47,900 nucleotides of DNA from Blastopirellula marina (GCA_020721965.1 DYLS01000026.1:1-47900); one strand, 5' to 3'; counted from the stretch's first letter, positions 33,888 to 44,044 are shown. Notes: generated from the letters alone by a model not told the origin. Made by a program: numbers and translations.

Positions 33888-34755
33888 GCTTGAACCGTGA
33901 TCCTGAACAACCTAGCAAATCATTCCAAACGTAGTATTTTTTGGCCGTGCCTCGATTTCGAACAGCCGCTGACTCGAACCCCTGGCGGTTCGCACACCCC
34001 AAACCACGGCGCTCACCCCCCAGCCGTCGGTAGCAGCCAGAGGCACGCTGCGCAAGCCGCGTGCCACTTCACGAAACGGGCCGGATCTCGCCGAGCAAGC
34101 CGCACGCCGTGCCGAGAAGCCGGCCAGTTACCGCGGGGTTTGGCCGTCGCCAGCACCGTCTGCAATCCCCAAGATCGCCGCAATCGACAAAATCGGCCCG
34201 TAAGTCGAATTGTACGCGAGTGGCCCCGATTCGGCAGGCTTTTTTTGGGGGGCTATTGTCCCCAGTCACGTGCTCGAAGACAATCGGCAAAGGGACGCGT
34301 GCGGAAACAGGGTTGCCATCACGGGCCTTCGGACACTTCCGTATTTCTCAAGCCGCAGAGGCAACCCGACGCGCCCCCCATGCAAATGGCCGCTGCCGTT
34401 GAGTGCCTTCGACCGCCAGGGGTTATGATTTGTCCTCAGCGACTTGCCATTCGTCCTGCATCATTGGGAAGGAGATGGTATGAATTGGGTTTTGCTGGCA
34501 GGGAGGTCCAGGGAGGTAGAATTTCCTGGAGCAGACACACGGGATGGGCGAGAGCGAGTCGAGCCATTAGCCGCCGGTGGCTATGCGAGCACCGCTTGAC
34601 CTGCAAAGGATGGCGTCCATCGAGCAACCTACGCGCCTGATCTCAGATCTCCGCCCTGTGAAAACTCGATACCTGATGAGACCATCAGCCGCCCCGCTTT
34701 GCGATCCGCGCACCTTTTTGCCCCCCAGGATTCCTTTTTCCCCAAGATTACCATC
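33888..34755. other. Long gap between MFS and glycoside-hydrolase-like genes
   Basis: 868 bp. The only gene-like item is the small frame at 34480-34599. An open frame at 33897-34640 (+) is Arg/Pro/Gly-rich, lacks a start site and resembles no protein. No repeat of the families described was noticed. Confidence 0.5.
34480..34599 (+). CDS. Possible small ORF with strong ribosome site
   Basis: 39 residues, starting MNWVLLAGRSREVEF. AAGGAG (34469-34474) is 5 nt before ATG 34480. No family, no signal peptide and no membrane helix. It could be a small gene, the 5' remnant of a broken gene, or chance. Confidence 0.22.
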   Translation: MNWVLLAGRSREVEFPGADTRDGRERVEPLAAGGYASTA

Positions 34756-37700
34756 ATGCGTCCGTGCCAGCCTCTATCCTCGACCGTTGCAACGTTTTTG
34801 AGCTTGTACTGTTCGCTCCTGACTTGGGGAGCAGCCCAATGTCCCGCCGGCACGCCCTGGGACCAATGGAGATTGCAGGGCGCGACCATCGTATCGGGAG
34901 AGGCTTCGCAGCCCGCCAGGCTCGTACTCGCTGAGACGCCGGGGACCAGCGCGATTCGGACCATTGTGGCCTGGCCCGACACGCCCTACCACGTAGCCGC
35001 ACGCATCCGAACCGAGGATGTGCACGCCGTCTCCGCCCAGGGCTACGCCTACGCTGCGATCTACGAGTTCGACGAGACGGGCGAGTTGCTCTGCTTTCAG
35101 GATTTCGCCCAAGTGACCGGCTCGCGCGATTGGACGGACTTCAAGACCGAGGGAACAACCCATCCGCGGACGGTTTACCTCGAACTCCGGCTGGGACTGC
35201 ATGAGGCCACCGGCAAGGTCTGGATCGAACCGCCTCGCTTCCATTGGGCTAAAGAGGGCGATGCGACGGCTACTTCGAAAGATGCCCCCGGACCGGCCAA
35301 TGTCGCCTTGATCCTATGGGAACCGGAGTTCCCAAGCAATCCAGCCACCCCTGATCCCCGCCTGCTTAGCGATTGGTTGGCACAAGCGGGCTATCGCCCT
35401 CGTTATCTTCAAGCCAAAGCCTTGATGACGGCCGCCGCGTGCGAAGAGCTGGCCGCAGAGGCTGCCCTCCTGGTTTTACCCAATGGACCGTGCTTTCCCA
35501 TCGCAGCCCGGCCGGGACTCCTCTCGCTTCTGTCACGTGGGATAGACCTGCTCTCTTTGGGGGGCTATCCCCTGGACCGACCGTTGCGGCGCACGGAAAC
35601 CGGCTGGGAAACCGTGGACCTGTCGCAACCCACAAAGGTCCGGCTGCTCAATCGCGACCCCGGTTTTGAGACATCCCCCGCACCGGGAGCAACACCATCT
35701 TGGCACGACGCATCGGGAAGCCCTTGCCCCACCACGACCTCCGGGGCCGCCGAGGGATCGCGATGCGCCGTAATCGACAGCTCCAGCGGCGACGGCCAGG
35801 CCATTGTTCAAACCGTCGCCGACGTTCGGCCGGGTCAAAGGCTGCGACTCTCCGGTTACCTCAAAACCGCGGGCGTGCGGGAAGAGGGATATGCCTTCCT
35901 GGCCGTCTATCCCATGGCGGGCAACGAATGGCGATCCCCCCAAGACATCGCTCAAGTCCGTGGCACCCAGGACTGGGGCCATTGGGTCCGCGAATTCCTG
36001 GTTCCCCTGGGCGTGGACCGCGTAGACGTTCGTTTCGGATTGTATCGAGCCTCCGGGACGGCCTATTTCGATGACGTTCGACTGGAGGAGGTGGAGTACG
36101 CACCTCGACTGAACACACGGCACGGCGAGCCTCAGGACGGTTTGATCATCACGCCCTGGCAACTCGGCATGTGCGATGCCGACTATCCGCTCCGCCGTGT
36201 CGCCCGCCTGACCGCCCCCGGATGGCAGGCCGCGGCCACCGCCACGGGCCATTCCGCGGTGGGCGTGTTGAGGACCAACGCACGGTGGATGCCCCTCGTT
36301 CAAGCCGAGGACCGCTTCGGCCGAGCATGCGGCACGGCAGGGGCCATGATGATCCATCGAGAAGGGCTATTCACAGGCTCCGCGTGGACATTCTTCGGCG
36401 TGGACAACCTCGATCTCACCCAACTTCCCGGCTTTGCCGACCGCGTACTGCTGCCAACACTAAGGCGAATGCGACGCGGCGTTTACCTCACCAAGGGAAC
36501 AAGCCACCTGGCCTGCTATCGCCCCGGGGAGGCCGCGGAACTCGCCTGCTCGGCCCAAAACTTCGGCACAGACGCCTTCGACGGCACGATCACGTGGCAG
36601 CAGTCATCCGAGGATTCCCACAGCGTCCTCGGCGCGGGAGAGAAGACCATTCGGTTGAATCCCGGCGAGGCTGCGACCTGGACGATCCCACTGGATGGGC
36701 CATCCCCACCTGGACTGCATCGCGTCACCATCCATTTGGACGACACAATGGGCAACACATGGGACAAGCTCGATACCGGGTTTATGGTCTGGGATGGCAA
36801 GGCCCTTCCACAATCTCAGCGATTCGCCTACTCCGACAATTACTTTCACTGGAGCGGTCGCCCGGCCTTTCTTTGCGGCACCACGACTTGGTCGAACTGG
36901 TTTTTCTCGCCGTCTCAATCGGATCCGCTCTTCTGGGCCCGCGAGCTTTCTCGAATGGCCGACTATGGAATCGCCGTCAACGCCAACTTGCAAAGCTGGT
37001 GGCATCCCCCTTATGAACTAACAGAGGCGGATTGGCGGAAAATGGACGCCGCCGTGTATTTGTCTCATCGGGCAGGCGTGATCTACCGAGCGGGGCTATT
37101 CATCGGGCAAGACGTGGCCGTGGAAGACAGCCTGTTGGAGCAGCAGGTGCGCCTGGCGGCCGCGTTCGCTCAGCGCTACCGCCAAGCCGATGGGCTGATC
37201 TATTACCTCAATGGCGACTACCAATTACGTCCCAAATCAGCGGAACAGACAAATCTTCCGTGGCAACTGGCGCAGACCCGCCACTGGAACGAGCGGCTGA
37301 CCACCGCCATCCGCGAGTCCGATCCAGACCACCCCGTCATCAGCGAGTACTACCAGCACCCAAACGGCGGCCTCGATGTCCGCCGGACTCTGGACGGTCT
37401 GAGCATGGCGGAGATCGGCTACTTCGATAGGCCGGGGCGGGATTTGAGGCGATTTCCAGCCGTCTTCAAGTTGACCGACCATCGACTGCGCGGCAAGTCG
37501 GCAGCGATCGGTGAGTTCGGCGTCAAGACGCATCCCGCCTGGGATTTAAGCCTGGGCGGGAGCGGGTACCATATCCGGCGGAGCATGGAACAACAGAATC
37601 GCTTGTTCCTACTAATCCCGCAGGTCACCTTTGGCTTGGGCGGAGCTACAGCCAGAAACTGGTGCTGGCGCGATGACGACGATCGGGTCTTCCCGTGGGG

Positions 37701-38691
37701 GCTGACCTACACCTGCGATGGTGTACCGCGGGACGCTTTGCGATTCTACCGCGCGGCGGCCTTGCTGCTCTTGCGACTTCAGCCGCAATGGAGAAAGCCC
37801 GAGGTCCTCCTGGTGGCCGCCGACGGCGCACGCCAAACGGTCCACGACGATTTCTCCCCCGACGATTTGGCCGCGGCCGACGTATTGACGCGCCTCGGCA
37901 TCGACTTCGCTGTCGTTAGCGATCTGGACCTCCGCGAGGACGATTTGCTCGGCGCGAAGGTCGCATTCGTCCCTGGCGAGACAGTCTCCGAAGCCGCCGC
38001 AAGAATCCTCGCCACAGCGGAAAAGGCTGGACGGCTCTCCGTTTGCTGGGAGCACCCAACGCAGTCAGCCCCATCAACGGAGCCGACGCCGGAAGCCGAG
38101 TTTGTGGTGCAACCAGGATTGCCAAGCCGCTGGGCAAGGCTCCTGGACAAGGCTGGCGTGGCCCGCGTTCGGCTAGACCCGGACGACTTGGCCTTGATTA
38201 CCCTGCCCGTCCCTCTGCAAGATGGTCTGGCCTTGGTGCTGGCCAACCCAACACCGCAACCGCGTTCCTTCACGGCGCAGACACCCGATGGAAAATCGGT
38301 ACAGATGACCCTTGCATCGTGGGAACCGGGGCTGGTGGCCTGGGACACGGCAGGCAAGATCGTGGCCCTGGAAGGTGGGCAGCACTTGCTCTGCGACGGG
38401 CAGCCCCTGGCGGACTCCGATGGCCACCTGATTCTGTGGTCCACGCCCTCTCCACAGGGCAAAAACAACGATCTCCGTGCGGCAGACGAGGTCTTCCTGA
38501 TAGCTACGACCGCCGGCGATGCCCGCATTTCGCGGACAAGCGCCGCCACGGACCTCGCGGAATTGGGCGAGTTTCGACAGGGCCAGTGGCATCGTTTGGA
38601 GGCGATGCCCGTGCGGCAATCCAATGCCGCGATTCACCTGCAAATTCCCGTGGATTGCCGGGCCGAACTGATTCGCATCCGCAGGCCGTAA
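34756..38691 (+). CDS. Giant secreted glycoside-hydrolase-like protein (GH-A type barrel)
   Basis: 1311 residues from ATG 34756 (signal peptide STVATFLSLYCSLLTWGAAQ); no strong ribosome site. Approximate order: CBM-like beta-sandwich (35-165); Rossmann/GATase-like segment (182-295, NVALILWEPEFPSNP); a second CBM-like sandwich sharing phrases with the first (YAFLAVYPM, SRDW/TQDW, 300-455); remainder of the GATase-like part; Ig-like domain (580-680); TIM barrel (695-1000); a beta-galactosidase-trimerisation-like Rossmann domain (1016-1110, EVLLVAADGARQTVHDD); C-terminal strands. In the barrel, AIGEFG gives a nucleophile candidate E920, while the acid/base place reads YYLNGDYQL (N819, D821) rather than N-E. 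This resembles GH42-like architecture. Probably polysaccharide breakdown outside the cytoplasm; activity unproven. Confidence 0.7.
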   Translation: MRPCQPLSSTVATFLSLYCSLLTWGAAQCPAGTPWDQWRLQGATIVSGEASQPARLVLAETPGTSAIRTIVAWPDTPYHVAARIRTEDVHAVSAQGYAYAAIYEFDETGELLCFQDFAQVTGSRDWTDFKTEGTTHPRTVYLELRLGLHEATGKVWIEPPRFHWAKEGDATATSKDAPGPANVALILWEPEFPSNPATPDPRLLSDWLAQAGYRPRYLQAKALMTAAACEELAAEAALLVLPNGPCFPIAARPGLLSLLSRGIDLLSLGGYPLDRPLRRTETGWETVDLSQPTKVRLLNRDPGFETSPAPGATPSWHDASGSPCPTTTSGAAEGSRCAVIDSSSGDGQAIVQTVADVRPGQRLRLSGYLKTAGVREEGYAFLAVYPMAGNEWRSPQDIAQVRGTQDWGHWVREFLVPLGVDRVDVRFGLYRASGTAYFDDVRLEEVEYAPRLNTRHGEPQDGLIITPWQLGMCDADYPLRRVARLTAPGWQAAATATGHSAVGVLRTNARWMPLVQAEDRFGRACGTAGAMMIHREGLFTGSAWTFFGVDNLDLTQLPGFADRVLLPTLRRMRRGVYLTKGTSHLACYRPGEAAELACSAQNFGTDAFDGTITWQQSSEDSHSVLGAGEKTIRLNPGEAATWTIPLDGPSPPGLHRVTIHLDDTMGNTWDKLDTGFMVWDGKALPQSQRFAYSDNYFHWSGRPAFLCGTTTWSNWFFSPSQSDPLFWARELSRMADYGIAVNANLQSWWHPPYELTEADWRKMDAAVYLSHRAGVIYRAGLFIGQDVAVEDSLLEQQVRLAAAFAQRYRQADGLIYYLNGDYQLRPKSAEQTNLPWQLAQTRHWNERLTTAIRESDPDHPVISEYYQHPNGGLDVRRTLDGLSMAEIGYFDRPGRDLRRFPAVFKLTDHRLRGKSAAIGEFGVKTHPAWDLSLGGSGYHIRRSMEQQNRLFLLIPQVTFGLGGATARNWCWRDDDDRVFPWGLTYTCDGVPRDALRFYRAAALLLLRLQPQWRKPEVLLVAADGARQTVHDDFSPDDLAAADVLTRLGIDFAVVSDLDLREDDLLGAKVAFVPGETVSEAAARILATAEKAGRLSVCWEHPTQSAPSTEPTPEAEFVVQPGLPSRWARLLDKAGVARVRLDPDDLALITLPVPLQDGLALVLANPTPQPRSFTAQTPDGKSVQMTLASWEPGLVAWDTAGKIVALEGGQHLLCDGQPLADSDGHLILWSTPSPQGKNNDLRAADEVFLIATTAGDARISRTSAATDLAELGEFRQGQWHRLEAMPVRQSNAAIHLQIPVDCRAELIRIRRP

Positions 38692-38792
38692 TCCTACAGC
38701 GCGGATTGTTTGCTCGGCTCAACGTTTTGTGGTGATGGAACCTATCGCTTCGCAAGACATGCTGGGCACATCGCAGACTCTCCGCTGTAGGA
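38692..38792 (+). repeat. 3'-flank repeat, copy 4, with perfect 10-bp inverted ends
   Basis: TCCTACAGCG (38692-38701) and CGCTGTAGGA (38783-38792) are exact inverted repeats; the core ACATGCTGGGCACATCGCAG lies between. It starts on the base after the stop codon of the glycoside-hydrolase-like gene. No clear target duplication. Confidence 0.75.
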
Positions 38793-39031
38793 CGAGTTCG
38801 GCGGTGCCCGGCCAGGCACCCTGGAGTTCGATGGTACCTGCGACCCCGGCCACCCCACCCCCCGGCTTGCGATTCCACAGGGCGGGCGCATCGCACCTGA
38901 CACATTGCGACGGCAGATCGATGCGGCAGATCGAGCCAGGACATGGAGCCGGTAGATCAAGCCAGGCGATCGAGGCGGCAGATCGCACCGGGAGATGGAG
39001 CCATCAGGTCGAGCCGGGAGATCGAAATTGA
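38793..39031. other. Remainder of the gap before the Tyr-rich protein gene
   Basis: GC-rich sequence without a gene, then the 13-bp tandem array 38911-39027, which stops 5 bp short of the stop codon of the minus-strand gene at 39032. Confidence 0.6.
38911..39027. repeat. Nine 13-bp tandem repeats
   Basis: Nine consecutive 13-bp units, consensus CGGCAGATCGAGC (for example 38911-38923, 38924-38936, 38976-38988). The core GGCAGATC also occurs in the unrelated-period array at 2563-2618. Both arrays sit at the 3' end of minus-strand exported-protein genes. Confidence 0.88.
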
Positions 39032-39460
39032 TTATTCCGCCTGCATGGCGGGATCCGGCAATGGCGCGATTTCTTCTGAAACCACGGCCGCCCCAACGCT
39101 CACGAAGGCTTGCGGATCGTTCGGCTCCGCGTGCCACGGATACTCGAAGTAATGGCGGTAGTTATACGGCGCCCGATAATAATACCCGTGGAAGGCCGGA
39201 TAACGATGGATCGTCCGGGGATTGCCGGGATAGCAGCCGAAGCGGGGTTGGTAACAGGTCTGCGGCATGGGACCGAACCAGTCCCCCAACCACGTCTTCC
39301 CCGTAGCCGACTTGATATGCCCCGCCTCGGCGACCGGCACGGCGGGCAAATCCTCGACGTAGGCCACCTCACCGCTCGCCGCGGGCTGCACCACCTCCGT
39401 CTGACCGAACGCCTCCGAAGTAGCCACCAGAAGCAACAACGCGAACATTGTCACCCGCAT
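39032..39460 (-). CDS. Tyr/Pro-rich exported protein
   Basis: 142 residues from ATG 39460; AGGAAGGA lies about 8 nt upstream. The signal peptide MRVTMFALLLLVATSEAFG is cleaved before Gln-Thr-Glu. The mature part contains a Tyr/His/Arg/Pro-rich segment (residues about 75-120: HRYPAFHGYYYRAPYNYRHY) and an acidic tail with AVVSEEIAPLPDP. Such low-complexity Tyr-rich exported proteins are common in planctomycetes and may be envelope or coat components. No defined domain; function unknown. Confidence 0.72.
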   Translation of the reverse strand: MRVTMFALLLLVATSEAFGQTEVVQPAASGEVAYVEDLPAVPVAEAGHIKSATGKTWLGDWFGPMPQTCYQPRFGCYPGNPRTIHRYPAFHGYYYRAPYNYRHYFEYPWHAEPNDPQAFVSVGAAVVSEEIAPLPDPAMQAE

Positions 39461-40173
39461 GACATCATTCCTTCCTGGCCATCCCTTCCTGGCTCGCAAC
39501 CCCATGCTTATAAGTGATCGAATCCCATCATGAGGCACCGAACCCCGGCACAGACCATCGAACCTCTAAAAGAGGGGGTATGGCTGGCTCTGGTAGTATC
39601 GGACCATATTGCCCGCTTTGGCTTCCATCGTCGCGTCAGGGCGGAATGGACAGGAAATTCCCGCACTGCCGTAAAAGGTTTCCAACATAGCCAAGGGTAG
39701 CTCGTTCGTTCTGCGACAGGACTCGCCCTCGGGACGCCGTCCTTTTCGATTCCTGTTTCGACCTCATAACACGGGACCGGCGCTCCGAGCCGGTTGGATT
39801 ATTCCGATTGTGCCGGTTATTCAGCCTAGGTCGCAGCATCAGAACGGTCAGCCACGCGAAAGGACGTGGAACAGCCTTGCCGGAATCCTTCACCAAATTA
39901 AGATAGGAAGACTAGATAAAAGAGATAACATCCTTTAACACTTCTCAGACGGAGTTCCAACTCGGTAACACGGACCGGTCACACTTGTCCGACATCGGTT
40001 CCAGAGATGTCTGCTGCATCGCTCGTCGCATCGGCTCCGGAAATCTTGTTCGTGATAACAACACCTTGGTTTGCGGCCGGCAAGAGCCATCATTCTCCCG
40101 CAACGACCTGACCCGAGGGATAAGTCGGCCGAACCGGAAGATGCGACCGCACTTCGTTGGAGATTGTCCGCTG
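39461..40173. other. Gap before the sigma-54 activator
   Basis: 713 bp with no accepted gene; the frame at 39636-39896 (-) is Arg/Ser-rich and has no start site. The last 150 bp are AT-richer (39895-39960) and may hold the promoter, but I cannot identify one. The sigma-54 activator frame is open from 39985, but the part before 40174 is unlike a protein. Confidence 0.5.
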
Positions 40174-41574
40174 ATGACCCCCACACTTCTCGTCTTTTCT
40201 CAGGATCGTGGCCTCGTGGAAGAATTGCGAGAGGCCGCGGCCAATCGTTACGAAGTGATCGCCGTGCATTCCCTGACGAACGGCCAGGCACAACTTCAAG
40301 CCGAGGGCTGCCCTGCCATGGTGGCCCATTTCTCCCGGCAGATTGTAAACGGCTACCAACCGCGAGAGTTTTTCCAGCATTTGGAATCGCTTCGATCGGT
40401 AGCTCCGATCTTTGCCGTCGTGGACGATGCCTGCCCGAGCGAGATCCGCGAAAAGGCCCAGGAGAGCGCCCAGGCCCTTTTGCATCGCCCGGTTCAGCCC
40501 GACCAACTCCAGCGATTGATCCAGACGCACGCACCGCTGGAATACGAGCTGGGGGAGTTTCAACGTCGCCGTCCCCATCGCGTGCTACAGGGTAAGACAC
40601 GAAATTATGCCACCTTTTCCCCGCGAATGTTCGAGATGATGGACGAGCTTCGGGTGGCCGCGGGGCACGACGTCACCATCCTGTTGAGTGGCGAGACCGG
40701 TTCCGGCAAGAGTAGCCTCGCCCGCGTCATTCACGAACTCTCGCCCCGTGCCGGTGATCGCTTTTTGACCGTGGCCTGCGGCGCCTTGCCGCCCAATCTG
40801 ATCGAAAGCGAGCTGTTTGGCCATGTGAAAGGGGCGTTTACCGGTGCGGACAACGAACGGCTGGGCAAGTTCGCCGCCGCACAGAACGGAACCCTGCTCC
40901 TGGACGAGATCGACGTCTTGCCGCCCGATCAGCAGGCCAAGCTCCTGCGGGTCATCGAGACCGGCGAGTACGAACCGGTCGGTAGCAACGATACGCGGAT
41001 TTCTACCGCTCGATTGATCGCTGCGACCAACACCGATCTGGAACAACTCGTACACGCGGGGAAATTCCGCCGCGATCTCTATTACCGCCTGAATATCCTC
41101 AGTTTTCACATCCCGCCGCTCCGGGAACGCCCGCACGACGTGGAATACCTGGCCCTTCGTTTCGCACTCCAGCACTCCAGGGCCTTGAAGGTCCCCATCC
41201 GCTTCCTGGAGCCGGATTTCATGGCCGCACTGCTGGCACACCATTGGCCGGGTAACGTCCGCGAGCTGGAGAACGTCATGCGCCGGGCAGTCCTTTACTG
41301 CCGCGACGGCATCCTCCAACCCTGCGATCTGCCGAGCACCATCCGTGGCGCCCTCCAGGACGTCTTCGAGACCCCAGACCAGACGAACATCCTTACCGCC
41401 GGCACCTTGGTAGAACGACTGGAAGCCGCCGAACGCAAGATTTTAGTCGACACCCTTCGCCGCCACGACTATCACCGCCAGGACACCGCGAGAGAGCTGG
41501 GCATCTCCCGGATCACACTCTATCACAAGATGCGGAAGTACGGCCTGTTCGAGTCCCCGGCGGAATCGGCTTGA
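40174..41574 (+). CDS. Sigma-54-dependent activator with receiver-like N-terminus
   Basis: 466 residues from ATG 40174 (GGAGA about 11 nt upstream). Residues 1-120 fold like a response-regulator receiver ([33 protein letters not shown]), but the phosphorylation strand reads CPAMVAHFS, with no Asp at the usual place, so it is probably a pseudo-receiver. The AAA+ domain has Walker [10 protein letters not shown] (173-181), sigma-54 contact loop GAFTGA (220-225), Walker B LLLDEID, sensor [10 protein letters not shown] and the arginine finger region [10 protein letters not shown] Fis-type HTH ends it (about 420-460: [20 protein letters not shown]). It activates sigma-54 promoters on a signal other than phosphorylation. 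No sensor kinase is adjacent. Confidence 0.9.
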   Translation: MTPTLLVFSQDRGLVEELREAAANRYEVIAVHSLTNGQAQLQAEGCPAMVAHFSRQIVNGYQPREFFQHLESLRSVAPIFAVVDDACPSEIREKAQESAQALLHRPVQPDQLQRLIQTHAPLEYELGEFQRRRPHRVLQGKTRNYATFSPRMFEMMDELRVAAGHDVTILLSGETGSGKSSLARVIHELSPRAGDRFLTVACGALPPNLIESELFGHVKGAFTGADNERLGKFAAAQNGTLLLDEIDVLPPDQQAKLLRVIETGEYEPVGSNDTRISTARLIAATNTDLEQLVHAGKFRRDLYYRLNILSFHIPPLRERPHDVEYLALRFALQHSRALKVPIRFLEPDFMAALLAHHWPGNVRELENVMRRAVLYCRDGILQPCDLPSTIRGALQDVFETPDQTNILTAGTLVERLEAAERKILVDTLRRHDYHRQDTARELGISRITLYHKMRKYGLFESPAESA

Positions 41575-41632
41575 AGCTCTCGCTAGGGCGGATGCAGGCC
41601 TGGCCCGTCCGCAACCGGGAAACGATGAAAAA

Positions 41633-41674
41633 ACCCGGGCGATCCCCAACGGCAGTGGGGAACCCGGGTATTTT
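41633..41674. terminator. Bidirectional terminator between convergent genes
   Basis: ACCCGGG (41633-41639) with CCCGGGT (41663-41669) and inner TCCCCA / TGGGGA pairs, loop ACGGCAG. A-rich sequence precedes and ATTTTAT follows, so it can serve both the sigma-54 activator (+) and the secreted protein at 41756 (-). Confidence 0.8.
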
Positions 41675-41755
41675 ATCCCTTCTCCACGGATCTCTAGCAA
41701 AACCCGCCGTGGGGACCGGATGAATCCGCCATCCCCGCCGAGGGTAGAGCTGGGG

Positions 41756-43471
41756 TTAGAACTCGTCTGGCGAGGCCCCTGCTCCTTTCCCCGCCATCCC
41801 TTGCTGGATAGCCAATCCAAACGCCTTCAGCACGCCTTCGCCAATCTCGATCCGGGCTTTCGAACCATTTTCCATCAGGGCGCTGTCCACCCGAATTGTA
41901 TCCTGGCCGCCACTCAAGGCGTCCACGAACGTTTGCAACTGGGATTTATCTGGCCCGTCTTCCGTCACCGCCAAGGCGAACTGGAGAACCGGCTTCAGGG
42001 CTACGTGCAGGCGAAACGGACTGGTGACGGGCTGCGGCTCAGCCGATGCATCCAGCGCGGCCTTGAGATCAGAGACCGCATCCGTTCCCAACGCATAGTA
42101 AACCGCGTGCTCGCCCACGCCTATCACGAATACCAAATCCCGACCTTGCAAAAATTTACCGAACTCCGCGGAACCCTTGGCGATCTCCGCATGCGGCACT
42201 TGCAGCACGTGAAAACGAACGTCCTTGTAGGTCTCGGCATCCAACTTCACAAGATCACCAACTTTCGGATTATCCTCCTTCGCCTTGTTCACGAGGTCCT
42301 TGACCATGTCTTCCAGGAAAGTGGGATCATCCACCACCAGGCCGCCGACAATGGAAAGCGTCTCTGCCGCGATATTTCCGGAGACGGCCAAATCCAGCCC
42401 CTGTTTTTCCATCGTGGCCGCCATCTGGGGGAAGATTTCATTCACCACATTCGTCACCAGTTCCCGCTCATTCGCATTCATGTCGCTGTTGTTTTTTAAG
42501 CTGGCAAAAATCAGCGACCGATAGTCCTCCAATTGTTGCTTCATCAATTGAACGGACTCGGGAGTATACTTGCCCACCGCCTGGATCACGATGCTGTCTC
42601 CCTCCCGTGCGAATCCTGCCAACGCGGTGGTCAAATCGGCGTTGGCCTCCAATTGCTTCGCCGCCTTGCTGCCCGGCACGACAGTCATCTGGAAATCCAG
42701 CGACAGCGTGCCCGCCGAACCGTCCAAACTGATCCCGACCGTAAATTCTTCTGTTTCGTTCAGGGCGTCTTGGATTTGAGCCAGCGACTGCACGGTCATC
42801 CGTTTTTGGACCTCAAACTCCTCTTCCGACTGCCCGGGTTGGCGTTGAATGCCCTGCTGCATCCCCTGCTGAATCATGGCCACGGCCAACTGCCGGAACA
42901 TGGGCGGGATGTTTTGCAGGTTGACCTGGACGGCCAGGTCATAGTCTCCCGCCAAATCTTCGAGAACGGCCGCGTCCGAGGGGGCATGGGACAAGGCATC
43001 GCGGTCCATGCTGATCACGAACCAACCGTTGCTCTCCATACCGAACAACGTCTGCTGTGGCCCATGAATGGCGTAAACATCCCCGTCCTTTTCCGCCGAC
43101 ATCCCGAATCGCGACAGGAGATTCAAGAGGTCGTCGAGCTTGGTGACCGGTACCATACCATAGACTTGAAAATTGACGCCATCGGTTTGAACGACGACTC
43201 CGGCCGGTCGTTTGGCGTCGACGCCAGGGAGGCCCTCAGCGCCACCGGTCTGCGCCGCGATCAATCCCTTGAACATTGCGCCAAGCTGGGGATTATTCGC
43301 GAGTTGACCGATGTACTCCGCATCCTCCATCAAGCGGTCCACCCCGCCGATGGCCACGGCCGCCACGGGTTTCACCCCCGTGTCCTGAGCCACAGCGGTC
43401 TTGAGCAGCCCCATCAGGGCGACGGCGCCGATGAGCACGGCCGTGCCCAGCACTTTTGCCAAGCGAGACAT
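41756..43471 (-). CDS. Large exported protein of unknown function
   Basis: 571 residues from ATG 43471, with AAGGA about 10 nt upstream. The signal peptide MSRLAKVLGTAVLIGAVALM.. is cut near AVA/QD. The mature protein alternates beta strands and helices (GVVVQTDGVNFQVYGMVPV, LFGMESNGWFVISMDRDAL, AVQVNLQNIPPMFRQLAVAM, LDLAVSGNIAAETLSIVGGL, RDLVFVIGVGEHAVYYALG) in two similar halves. This recalls planctomycete exported proteins built from DUF3352-like repeats. A Gln/Met-rich linker (MIQQGMQQGIQRQPGQ) is in the middle. No catalytic motif is seen. Confidence 0.75.
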   Translation of the reverse strand: MSRLAKVLGTAVLIGAVALMGLLKTAVAQDTGVKPVAAVAIGGVDRLMEDAEYIGQLANNPQLGAMFKGLIAAQTGGAEGLPGVDAKRPAGVVVQTDGVNFQVYGMVPVTKLDDLLNLLSRFGMSAEKDGDVYAIHGPQQTLFGMESNGWFVISMDRDALSHAPSDAAVLEDLAGDYDLAVQVNLQNIPPMFRQLAVAMIQQGMQQGIQRQPGQSEEEFEVQKRMTVQSLAQIQDALNETEEFTVGISLDGSAGTLSLDFQMTVVPGSKAAKQLEANADLTTALAGFAREGDSIVIQAVGKYTPESVQLMKQQLEDYRSLIFASLKNNSDMNANERELVTNVVNEIFPQMAATMEKQGLDLAVSGNIAAETLSIVGGLVVDDPTFLEDMVKDLVNKAKEDNPKVGDLVKLDAETYKDVRFHVLQVPHAEIAKGSAEFGKFLQGRDLVFVIGVGEHAVYYALGTDAVSDLKAALDASAEPQPVTSPFRLHVALKPVLQFALAVTEDGPDKSQLQTFVDALSGGQDTIRVDSALMENGSKARIEIGEGVLKAFGLAIQQGMAGKGAGASPDEF

Positions 43472-44044
43472 TAACACGGTTCCTTTCTGACAGTTACCGA
43501 CCTTTTGTGAAATCAAACGCTCACGAGCTGACCCGAATCCGGCAACGAGCACTTCGCTCTCAAATGAAGTTATACACCGATTCACCCCGTGCGGTCACAC
43601 AAGGGCATCCACCCAATGGCATCCGGCGGAAATCGCTGGCTTTTGACGCTCGCCATGACAACCGCTTACAACCGGCAAAAATCTCTGCTCCAAATCGACG
43701 CACCGCCCCTTTTCGACGGCGAACGCCAGGGGCCGACACAACCTTGCGCTACCGGGCGACTAGCAGCCAACCCATACTTCGAAAAGACCACGTCGATCTT
43801 GATACCCGGCTGCCAAAAATCATACCAACCGCGGGCGGCTTACACAGACTCCGGATTATACGAAGTCTTGCTCACAAAATCGAGACCAAGGCCATTGGAG
43901 TTCGAGCATTGTGGAAGCGGCCGAGGGGGAAGATTCTTTGTCCTGGGTGAAAGAATCGGCCAAGTTGGGCGGCGAGTCAGCCGAACCGGCGAACAGGGAG
44001 GTTCCAAGATGGTGATCCACGAAGGGCACGAAGAAACACCAAGG

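Noticed and set aside
33897-34640. 247-codon frame on the + strand
   Set aside because: Arg/Pro/Gly-rich composition without secondary-structure pattern, signal peptide, or ribosome site. Typical of an open frame by chance in GC-rich DNA.
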